Source of the DNA: Caryophanales bacterium UBA1624
GTDB lineage: Bacteria > Bacillota_I > Bacilli_A > RFN20 > CAG-826
Direction of reading: 5' to 3'
DNA: 5,386 nucleotides
Assembly: GCA_002321395.1 (NCBI GenBank)
Contig: DCMK01000045.1
Location: 1 to 5,386 of the forward strand
Of the stretch, positions 1 through 5,253 are shown one piece after another. The notes beneath the pieces were generated by a model. That model made no database searches. It was not told the origin of the DNA and saw only the letters and a list, made by a program, of their open reading frames with translations. The position numbers were made by a program, and so were the translations under genes. How positions within the stretch are numbered: position 1 is the first letter of the stretch; every line of letters begins with the position of its first letter.

Positions 1-702
1 TTCGCCTATGGCAATCTATTGAAGGAAGGATGCGACCCCAATAGGACCTTCATCACGGGCTCTCCGATGAAGGAAGTCATCGACGCCCACCGAGATCAAA
101 TCGAAGCCTCCCGCGTCTTGGAAGAGCAAGGGCTTCGAAAAGGGAATTACATCGTCGTCTCGGCCCATCGGGAGGAGAACGTCGACATCGAAAGCAAATT
201 CGACCGCCTCTTCCCTTCCTTAAACCGCATCGCCGATCATTTTAAGCTTCCCGTCGTATTCTCCGTCCATCCCCGCACCCGCAAACGCCTGGAGCAAAAG
301 GGGTTCGCTTTGTCCCCCTACATCCGGGAAGACAAGCCTTTCGGCTTCTTCGATTACTGCGCTTTGCAGAAAAACGCCTACGTGGTCTTAAGCGATTCGG
401 GGACGCTGTCGGAAGAAAGCTCCATCTTGGATTTCCCCGCGGTATTGATCCGTACCTCGACCGAACGCCAAGAGGCCAACCGCCACGGATCAATCGTATT
501 AGGCGGGGTGGATTACGAGACGATCCTCTCAGGCATCGATCAGGCCAGGGAAATCCACAAGGAAGGGAATTCCCTGCCCCTTGTCCCCGACTATTCAATC
601 AACGACGTCTCAAAGAAAGTCATCCGCATCATCGAAGAGAATATCGATTCGGTGAACCGGCAAACATGGCTGAAAGGGGTCAAAGAAGAGCCCCATCTAT
701 GA
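1..702 (+). CDS. UDP-N-acetylhexosamine 2-epimerase, non-hydrolysing (5' end cut off)
   Basis: The reading frame is open from the first base, so the gene begins outside the window. The 233 residues present are the C-terminal part of a family usually about 370 residues long. The enzyme inverts C2 of a UDP-linked N-acetyl sugar in the cytoplasm, feeding surface polysaccharide or teichoic acid synthesis. Visible family motifs are TGSPMKEV (fragment residues 19-26), VSAHREENVD with the conserved active-site region histidine at about residue 56, HPRTRKR (90-96), and the UDP-binding SDSGTLSEES (131-140) followed by IRTSTER near 150-156. The wording of GSPMKEV, SAHREENVD and SDSGT.SEESSIL resembles the CapG/FnlC/WbjD branch, which makes UDP-L-FucNAc, more than the classical WecB/MnaA form (DSGGxQEE). 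The TER motif is closer to the classical form, so the substrate is uncertain and no symbol is given. It ends at a terminator, so it is probably the last gene of its operon. Confidence 0.93.
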   Translation, partial: FAYGNLLKEGCDPNRTFITGSPMKEVIDAHRDQIEASRVLEEQGLRKGNYIVVSAHREENVDIESKFDRLFPSLNRIADHFKLPVVFSVHPRTRKRLEQKGFALSPYIREDKPFGFFDYCALQKNAYVVLSDSGTLSEESSILDFPAVLIRTSTERQEANRHGSIVLGGVDYETILSGIDQAREIHKEGNSLPLVPDYSINDVSKKVIRIIEENIDSVNRQTWLKGVKEEPHL

Positions 703-703
703 A

Positions 704-725
704 AAAAGGGCCGCATGGCCCTTTT
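704..725. terminator. Bidirectional Rho-independent terminator
   Basis: A GGGCC stem (708-712) and its complement GGCCC (717-721) enclose the four-base loop GCAT. The A run before it pairs with the T run after it, extending the stem to about 9 bp. Read on the plus strand the hairpin ends in TTTTCTTT; read on the minus strand it ends in a run of six T. It lies in the 26-base gap between two convergent stop codons (epimerase at 702, exchanger at 729), so it can serve both genes. Confidence 0.85.
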
Positions 726-728
726 CTT

Positions 729-1751
729 TCAAAGAATGAAGACCAAGAGGTATCCGGCCAAGCACCCCGTGGCGAGGATGCCGGTTAGGACATAGCCGAA
801 GGCCTTTTTGTTTTGGAACAGCTTCGTATAGGAGCGGAGCAAGCAAAAGACCAGCACGGCGGCGCAGACGGCAAGACCGGCGATTTCGAATTGGATCGCG
901 TCTTCCTCGGCGATGTAGATGCCCCTTTCCACGACATTGGCAAGGCCTTGGTCCATCTGATGCCAAGAAGCGAAGTCGGCGAGAGCCAGGATCCCGAAGT
1001 CGAACGTGCAGCTTCCGATCATGTTTCCGTACCCGGCATCGTAATTCCTTTTGTGGAAAAGCTGGAACGTGGAGATGATTTCCGGGATTGAGGTGCCGAT
1101 GCCAAGCAGCAACGCCCCGGCCACGGATCCGCTCAAAGCCGGGATCGCTTCCTGAATCATCGAGGTCAAATAGGTAAGCGCGATGGAGCTGCCGATCAAA
1201 ACAAGGGAGCAAACTGTGAACAAAACCACGATTTTCTTCAAGCTCCAAGAGACTTCCTCCTTCTCTTCTTCCTCCTCGCTGGTCTTGGGCTGAAGGAAAA
1301 GGGTAAGGATGTATAAGCCGAGGATCAAAATCGAGACGACGTTGATGTCGCCCAGCATCAGCTGCCAAGAAGTAGGGGCAAAGAAAGCATAGGCGGCGAG
1401 GCCGTACATCCCGAGGCAGAACAGCCCGTTGAAAACGTGCCACCGCTGGAACTTGGCCTCTCCGAAGTGCTTGACGAAGAGGAAAGTTTCCAAGGCCAAA
1501 ACGACCAAATCGAAAATGATCGATCCCAAGATGTCCCCGACGACGAAGGTCGCGTTGTGGACCAGGAGGATGGAGGAGAAGGCGGTGAAGAGTTCAGGGA
1601 GGCTCGTGACCGCAGCGAGGAGGACGCCGCCGATGAACGCGCCGGAGATCTTGGTCTTTTTGTCGAGCATATCGACCAAATTCCCCAATTCGATGGAGAG
1701 GAAAACCATCAATGCCAAATCAAGGACGTACAAGGGATAAATCCACCACAT
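729..1751 (-). CDS. CaCA-family sodium/calcium (cation) exchanger, inner membrane
   Basis: The 340-residue hydrophobic protein has the two inverted alpha repeats of the Ca2+:cation antiporter family, which export Ca2+ or another cation in exchange for Na+ or H+. Repeat alpha-1 (about residues 36-85) contains AAVTSLPEL with Glu53, then GDILGSIIFD ending at Asp81. Repeat alpha-2 (about 208-258) contains GIGTSIPEI with Glu224, then GNMIGSCTFD ending at Asp251. About ten membrane segments are visible. A very acidic linker (SEEEEEKEE, 158-166) separates the halves, as in bacterial YrbG-like proteins, where the linker is cytoplasmic. Compared with NCX_Mj, the alpha-1 Asn81 is Asp here, and the Gly before TS is Val. 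The DKKTKISGAFIGG lead-in to alpha-1 looks typical of a Bacillota subgroup. The ATG is supported by AAAGGAG six bases upstream. The gene stands alone, converging on the epimerase and divergent from the transferase. The transported ion cannot be read from sequence alone. Confidence 0.92.
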   Translation of the reverse strand: MWWIYPLYVLDLALMVFLSIELGNLVDMLDKKTKISGAFIGGVLLAAVTSLPELFTAFSSILLVHNATFVVGDILGSIIFDLVVLALETFLFVKHFGEAKFQRWHVFNGLFCLGMYGLAAYAFFAPTSWQLMLGDINVVSILILGLYILTLFLQPKTSEEEEEKEEVSWSLKKIVVLFTVCSLVLIGSSIALTYLTSMIQEAIPALSGSVAGALLLGIGTSIPEIISTFQLFHKRNYDAGYGNMIGSCTFDFGILALADFASWHQMDQGLANVVERGIYIAEEDAIQFEIAGLAVCAAVLVFCLLRSYTKLFQNKKAFGYVLTGILATGCLAGYLLVFIL

Positions 1752-1757
1752 GGGAAT

Positions 1758-1764
1758 CTCCTTT
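1758..1764 (-). promoter_or_regulatory. Ribosome binding site of the cation exchanger gene
   Basis: AAAGGAG on the minus strand lies six bases before the ATG at 1751. It is a near-perfect Shine-Dalgarno sequence and fixes the start of the exchanger. Confidence 0.85.
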
Positions 1765-1780
1765 CAGGAAAAGCCCGTCT

Positions 1781-1808
1781 AGTTTATCGCTTTCTACACC
1801 CAGTTCAA
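1781..1808 (-). promoter_or_regulatory. Possible promoter of the cation exchanger gene
   Basis: On the minus strand TTGAAC (1803-1808) could be a -35 box and TAAACT (1781-1786) a -10 box, each matching the sigma-70/sigma-A consensus at four of six positions with a 16-base spacer. The predicted transcript start near 1774 would leave a leader of about 20 bases that includes the ribosome binding site. The placement is good but the boxes are weak, so this is tentative. Confidence 0.4.
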
Positions 1809-1890
1809 GAACAACCAACGCTCCCGCTTTTCTTGTTCGTTCCGCTTATCCAAGACCATGCCTTCGTTTTCTGATTTTCTGAGTAAAATG

Positions 1891-2565
1891 ATGGGGATGG
1901 AAAACGCCCGCATCCTTTTTCTAACGACAACGGAAATCAAAACAAATGAAGAACGCCTTTTCCACTTCCTCAGCCCAGAGCGGGCCCAGCAGGCGCGTTC
2001 CTATGCGCAGGAAAAGGACCGCCTCCTTTCTTTAGGGGCGGGTTATTTTCTAAGGAAGTACGTCCATGCGCCCATCCGGAAAAACCCTTTTGGGAAGTTG
2101 GAGGCGGAAGGGCAGTTCTTCTCCCTTTCCCATTCCGGGGACAAAGTGGTCTTCCTCCTTTCCCCCTGCCCCTGCGGGGTCGACATAGAGACCCGGGAAA
2201 AATTACTCCCCGGCTTGAAGGAGTACGCTTTTTCCAAGGAAGAGGCTCTCCATCTTAAAACGGAGCGGGAGCTTCTTCTGGCGTGGACCCGGAAGGAAGC
2301 ATTAGCCAAGGCGGAAGGAAGCGGGCTGTCGACGACCCCCCTTCCCCGGATTCCTTCAAAAGAAGGGGAGGTCGAATACAAAGGAAAGCGTTATCAAGTC
2401 CTTTCCCTTGAGTATGGGCTCCTTTCGTGCTGCTTGTCCTGCGCCTTTTTGAAGAAAGAAAAAGGGACGGATTCCTTTTCGCCATCCCTCACCCACGAAG
2501 CCATCTGCTTCGATCAAACTTCCTCGGGCTCTTTCTTCAGCTCCTCTGGAAGCTTTTTGAAATAA
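1891..2565 (+). CDS. 4'-phosphopantetheinyl transferase, Sfp type
   Basis: This enzyme moves the phosphopantetheine arm of CoA onto a serine of an acyl or peptidyl carrier protein, in the cytoplasm. Numbered from 1891, the 224-residue protein (Bacillus Sfp is also 224) shows the basic ..DRLLSLGAGYFLRKY.. region (about 42-57), NPFGK (65-69), FSLSHSGD (77-84), the Mg-binding GVDIE (Asp98, Glu100), and FSKEEA followed by AWTRKEALAKAEG (131-143). Glu136 and Lys140 have the spacing of Sfp Glu151 and Lys155. The core ends near residue 185; the last ~39 residues are a Ser-rich tail that partly overlaps the facing MATE gene. The start is uncertain: the frame is open from ATG 1858, but nothing like a ribosome site precedes it. 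ATG codons follow at 1888, 1891 and 1897, and a weak TGAG lies seven bases before 1891. No polyketide or peptide synthetase is visible, so the partner carrier protein is unknown; it could be the fatty-acid ACP. Confidence 0.88.
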   Translation: MGMENARILFLTTTEIKTNEERLFHFLSPERAQQARSYAQEKDRLLSLGAGYFLRKYVHAPIRKNPFGKLEAEGQFFSLSHSGDKVVFLLSPCPCGVDIETREKLLPGLKEYAFSKEEALHLKTERELLLAWTRKEALAKAEGSGLSTTPLPRIPSKEGEVEYKGKRYQVLSLEYGLLSCCLSCAFLKKEKGTDSFSPSLTHEAICFDQTSSGSFFSSSGSFLK

Positions 2566-3929
2566 GCGACGGTCAAAGGCAGGGTGATCGAGAACCCCAC
2601 CGCATCCGCGGCCAAAGAAGAGAAAAGCAAAGCGTTGACCCCCGAGCCAGGCGAAATGGCTTCCCCCAAATAAGGGAGGGCGATGACGCAGGGGACGAAG
2701 ACAAGGATATCGCGGGACAAAGAAGAAAGGATCGCCAAAAAGGGTTTCCCCGCGCTTTGAAAGAACAGGGACGTCATCTTGATGAAAACCGTCAGGGGGA
2801 TCGAACCGAGCATCAGGCGGAACAATTTGCGGGCATATTCCATGTAAAGGGCGCTTTGCTCCCCACCATCCCCAAAGGGGAGGATGAACGCATCGGGATA
2901 AATCTCATCGACCAAGAAGAACAGCATCGAAAAGGCCATGCTCCAAATAAGCGTGAGCATATAGGTCTTTTTCACCCGCTTCTCGTTTTTGGCTCCGATG
3001 TTGTAGCCCACGATGGGGGTCCCACCCAGGACGATCCCGATCGCGATGTTCACCACGAAAGAAAACACTTTCGTCTGAATCGACATCACCGAAATGGGGA
3101 TGTCCGCCCCATAAGGCGATGAAGGGCCCCATTTGGCCAAAGAGGCGTTCGAGGAAAGGGATATCGCCACCACGGCGAACTGGGTGATCAAGGTGGAAAG
3201 CCCTAGGATAAGAGGCTCCTTAAACGCGGAGAAGTCCGGGATGAAGTCCTTCGCCTTCAAACGGAAAGTCTTGCTGAAGAAAAGGTAGGCGAGGCTAACG
3301 AAGAAAGCCACAACCTGCCCGATCACCGTGGCCCACGCCGCCCCCTCGATCCCAGCGTCTAAAACGTAGATGAATACAGGATCGAGGATGATGTTGACCA
3401 CCGCTCCGCTGCCGACGGCAATCATGGAATACAAAGGGGATCCATCGCACCGAATAACCCCATTGATCGCGTTTTGGAACAAGAAAAAGGGAAAGAACCA
3501 AGCCAGGATCTTCAAATAAGAAACCGCCAAAGGAAGGGTATTCTCCGTCCCGCCGAACAAACCCAGAATCGGTTCGGCGAAGGAAAGGCAAACCGTCATC
3601 AGAATCCCCGAAACAACAAAGATTAAAGTAAGGGAAGTCCCGATTGCTTTGGCGGCTTTGGTCGTATCTTTCTTCCCTTGGCAGATGGAAAGGTAAGAGG
3701 CGCATCCATCGGAGAACCACCAAGCGAAAGCCTGGGCGATGACGATGATGGGGAAAGCGAGGCCGGTCGCCGCGTTGCCCAGATACCCAAGGCGCGAATT
3801 GCCGATGAAAATCTGATCGACGAGATTGTACAAAGAGGAAATCAAAAGAGAGGAAACCGCGGGGACGGCGAAAGAAAAAAGAAGCTTCCCGATGCTGTCG
3901 CTGCCTAAATCCCTGATTTTCTTCTCCAT
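2514..3929 (-). CDS. MATE-family multidrug efflux pump, MepA-like
   Basis: The 471-residue integral membrane protein has about twelve hydrophobic segments in two related halves, the usual size for a MATE antiporter that expels drugs or other organic cations using Na+ or H+. Conserved MATE features are PAVSSLLISSLYNLVDQIFIG (within residues 23-43), VNIILDP (178-184) followed by GIEGAAWATVIGQ (193-205), GGTPIVGYNIGAKNEKRVKK (302-321), and FFQSAGKP..AILSSLSRD (389-407). The order and wording resemble the MepA/DinF-like branch; the physiological substrate cannot be inferred. The frame stays open upstream to 4067, but ATG 3929 is chosen because GGGAG lies eight bases before it, a strong promoter sits just upstream, and family similarity begins at MEKKI. 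The charged C-terminus (KKLPEELKKEPEEV) is encoded in the 52 bases that overlap the transferase gene on the other strand. It is divergent from the phosphodiesterase gene and probably monocistronic. Confidence 0.94.
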   Translation of the reverse strand: MEKKIRDLGSDSIGKLLFSFAVPAVSSLLISSLYNLVDQIFIGNSRLGYLGNAATGLAFPIIVIAQAFAWWFSDGCASYLSICQGKKDTTKAAKAIGTSLTLIFVVSGILMTVCLSFAEPILGLFGGTENTLPLAVSYLKILAWFFPFFLFQNAINGVIRCDGSPLYSMIAVGSGAVVNIILDPVFIYVLDAGIEGAAWATVIGQVVAFFVSLAYLFFSKTFRLKAKDFIPDFSAFKEPLILGLSTLITQFAVVAISLSSNASLAKWGPSSPYGADIPISVMSIQTKVFSFVVNIAIGIVLGGTPIVGYNIGAKNEKRVKKTYMLTLIWSMAFSMLFFLVDEIYPDAFILPFGDGGEQSALYMEYARKLFRLMLGSIPLTVFIKMTSLFFQSAGKPFLAILSSLSRDILVFVPCVIALPYLGEAISPGSGVNALLFSSLAADAVGFSITLPLTVAYFKKLPEELKKEPEEV

Positions 3930-3937
3930 GCCTTTCT

Positions 3938-3942
3938 CTCCC
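3938..3942 (-). promoter_or_regulatory. Ribosome binding site of the MATE gene
   Basis: GGGAG on the minus strand lies eight bases before the ATG at 3929. It decides the start over the upstream in-frame codons reaching to 4067. Confidence 0.8.
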
Positions 3943-3951
3943 GAGTGGTGG

Positions 3952-3980
3952 ATTATAGCGGAGGAGCATCCGTTTGTAAG
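3952..3980 (-). promoter_or_regulatory. Sigma-70/sigma-A type promoter of the MATE gene
   Basis: On the minus strand a perfect -10 box TATAAT (3952-3957) is preceded by CTTACA (3975-3980, four of six -35 positions) with an exact 17-base spacer. Transcription would start near 3945, giving a leader of about 16 bases that contains the GGGAG ribosome site. This is the strongest promoter match in the window. Its position excludes the longer reading frame that starts at 4067. Confidence 0.75.
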
Positions 3981-4012
3981 CAAAAATCCAAGCGAAGGGG
4001 CAGGAATGAAGG

Positions 4013-4018
4013 TATCAT
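4013..4018 (+). promoter_or_regulatory. Possible -10 box of the phosphodiesterase gene
   Basis: TATCAT matches the -10 consensus at five of six positions and lies 23 bases before the ATG at 4042, with the ribosome site between. I see no convincing -35 box 16-18 bases upstream, so the call is weak. Confidence 0.28.
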
Positions 4019-4028
4019 CATGGGAAGC

Positions 4029-4032
4029 GAGG
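4029..4032 (+). promoter_or_regulatory. Ribosome binding site of the phosphodiesterase gene
   Basis: GAGG lies nine bases before the ATG at 4042. It supports that start over ATG 4006 in the same frame, which would add twelve residues before the conserved beginning MKFLIGSDIHG. ATG 4006 itself has a purine-rich lead (AAGGGGCAGGA), so it is not fully excluded. Confidence 0.55.
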
Positions 4033-4041
4033 CAACCTTCT

Positions 4042-4578
4042 ATGAAATTTCTCATCGGCTCAGACATCCACGGCTCCTTCCCCTGCGCGAGGAAGTTCTT
4101 TGAAAAATCATCTCTCCACGGATGCGGAAAAATCGTCGTTTTAGGGGATTTCTTCTATAACGGAGCCCGGAACGTGCCCCCGGAAGGATATGGCCCAAGG
4201 GAGGTCGTCCGTTTGGTCAATTCCTATGCGGACCGGCTCATCGCGATCAAGGGAAACTGCGAATCCGAGGTCGACCAAACGGTGGCCGATTTCCTCTTTT
4301 CGGAAGTCGCCTGCGTCTATGCATACGGGAAAACCTTTTTCTTCACCCACGGGCACCACTACAGCTTCGAGAACCTCCCCAAAAACCCCGGCGACGTCTT
4401 CTTCCAAGGCCATACCCACATTGGGCTGTTGGAAAGGAAAGGCGATTTGATTTTGGCCAACCCCGGCTCAATCTCCCTGCCCAAAGACGGCCGCCGCTCC
4501 TACATGGTCATGGACGAAAAAGGAATCGCCCTCTATTGCTTAGACGACGATTCCCTCCTCAAACGCCTGGACTTTTGA
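4042..4578 (+). CDS. yfcE: Metallophosphodiesterase, YfcE type
   Basis: This 178-residue protein is close in length and wording to E. coli YfcE (184 residues), a Mn2+-dependent cytoplasmic phosphodiesterase shown to act on artificial phosphodiester substrates; its natural substrate is not settled. The complete calcineurin-like metal site is visible: GSDIHGS (Asp8, His10), LGDFFYNG (Asp36), KGNCESEVDQ (Asn72), FTHGHHY (His103, His105) and GHTH (His124, His126), followed by NPGSISLPK (140-148). The stretch NGARNVPPEGYGPREVV (40-56) matches the YfcE-specific RNALPEGYAP region, which separates it from the archaeal MJ0936-type and Vps29-type relatives. One difference is GNCE where E. coli has GNCD. 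The start at 4042 is chosen because the metal-site strand begins there and a ribosome site lies nine bases before it. It diverges from the MATE gene and stops nine bases from the facing ABC permease gene. Confidence 0.93.
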   Translation: MKFLIGSDIHGSFPCARKFFEKSSLHGCGKIVVLGDFFYNGARNVPPEGYGPREVVRLVNSYADRLIAIKGNCESEVDQTVADFLFSEVACVYAYGKTFFFTHGHHYSFENLPKNPGDVFFQGHTHIGLLERKGDLILANPGSISLPKDGRRSYMVMDEKGIALYCLDDDSLLKRLDF

Positions 4579-4587
4579 CGAAGCTTC

Positions 4588-5253
4588 TCACAAATCGATT
4601 TTTTGGAAGTTCTTCGCCCCTTTTCGGTAGGCCAATAGATTCAGAAGAAAGAACAGAAGAATCCCACCGACGAGGATCAGGATTTGGGCCAATAGGCCGT
4701 ACCCCTCATAGGTATTGATGAATGCGGCGGCTCCGGGAATGGCCATGAAAAGGGCCATCGCGATTCCGAAGAAGGCCAAGGAAGCGAGGTAAGCCAAAAT
4801 CGTGGCCGCCACGTTCTTCGCATCGGGGCTTTTATAGTAACGGGGGAAGAAGGCCGCGTTGAACAGCCCAAAGCCGATCAGGACGATCCCGTACAACGCC
4901 ATATTGACCCCCAAATCGGGGTAAGCCTCCTCCGCGGGGATGGCGGGGGCCAGCAAGGTTTGCTTGACGATCCCAAACGGCAAAGAGACGAGCAACGTCA
5001 AAAGCTCCAAGAAGCAAACCAAAAGAACCTTGCCCAAAACGATTTGCCTCTTTTGGATGGGCAAAGTGCCCGTGTAAAGCAAATCGCGGTTGGCCAAAGC
5101 GATCGGGAACAAAGCCAAAAACCCAGAGAGGGGGTAGACAAAAGCCACCAAAGAAGGCCAATTCGGGACGATGATCAACGTCGACAGGAATGCGAAGATC
5201 CAAACCTGAGCCGGAACGCAGAGGCGGATTTCTTTAAAAAGGAGCCTTTTCAT
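4588..5253 (-). CDS. ABC-2 type transporter permease subunit
   Basis: The 221-residue protein has about six hydrophobic segments (roughly residues 17-30, 34-54, 72-95, 117-136, 147-170 and 187-208). It carries the motif NRDLLYTGTLPIQKRQIVLGK between segments two and three (55-75), typical of small ABC-2 permeases (the ABC2_membrane_5 family), where the form is LPvsR..iV..K. It would form the membrane part of an exporter with the ATPase encoded just upstream. Although GTG 5259 is in frame, ATG 5253 is preferred because AAAGGGGG lies seven bases before it, while it sits only one base from the GTG. The start overlaps the ATPase stop by 20 bases, so translation is probably coupled. No solute-binding protein or second permease is visible downstream, where the operon ends against yfcE. 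The substrate is unknown. Confidence 0.85.
   Translation of the reverse strand: MKRLLFKEIRLCVPAQVWIFAFLSTLIIVPNWPSLVAFVYPLSGFLALFPIALANRDLLYTGTLPIQKRQIVLGKVLLVCFLELLTLLVSLPFGIVKQTLLAPAIPAEEAYPDLGVNMALYGIVLIGFGLFNAAFFPRYYKSPDAKNVAATILAYLASLAFFGIAMALFMAIPGAAAFINTYEGYGLLAQILILVGGILLFFLLNLLAYRKGAKNFQKIDL

Noticed and set aside
697..1443. A 248-residue open frame on the minus strand inside the exchanger gene
   Set aside because: It is a shifted frame of the exchanger, rich in Arg and without family motifs. The exchanger frame carries both alpha repeats intact.
1803..1812. Inverted repeat GTTC-AA-GAAC over the putative exchanger -35 box
   Set aside because: Four-base half sites are expected by chance about every 250 bases, and there is no second copy or adjacent regulator gene to support an operator.
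2496..2512. Hairpin CGAAGC-CATCT-GCTTCG just beyond the MATE stop codon
   Set aside because: The stem is only six bp and there is no T run on either strand, so it does not look like a Rho-independent terminator; it lies within transferase coding sequence.
2427..3122. A 231-residue open frame on the plus strand inside the MATE gene
   Set aside because: It is antisense to MATE membrane segments, has a charge-rich composition with no recognisable fold, and has no convincing ribosome site. The MATE reading is conserved along its whole length.
3295..3969. A 224-residue open frame on the minus strand inside the MATE gene
   Set aside because: It is another shifted frame, dominated by Arg and Phe, with no motif. 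The true frame contains the MATE signatures.
3826..4041. N-terminal extension of YfcE to 250 residues
   Set aside because: The added residues run back across the MATE promoter into the MATE coding region. YfcE proteins begin at the first metal-site strand, as here at MKFLIGSDIHG.
3930..4067. N-terminal extension of the MATE protein to 517 residues
   Set aside because: The extension covers the promoter and ribosome site of the gene, overlaps the divergent yfcE start, and adds 46 residues with no family similarity.
4579..4624. Possible terminator after yfcE (CGAAGCTTC pairing with GAAG-TT-CTTCG, then CCCCTTTT)
   Set aside because: The stem needs a two-base bulge and an 18-base loop, the T run is short, and the region is coding for the ABC permease on the other strand.
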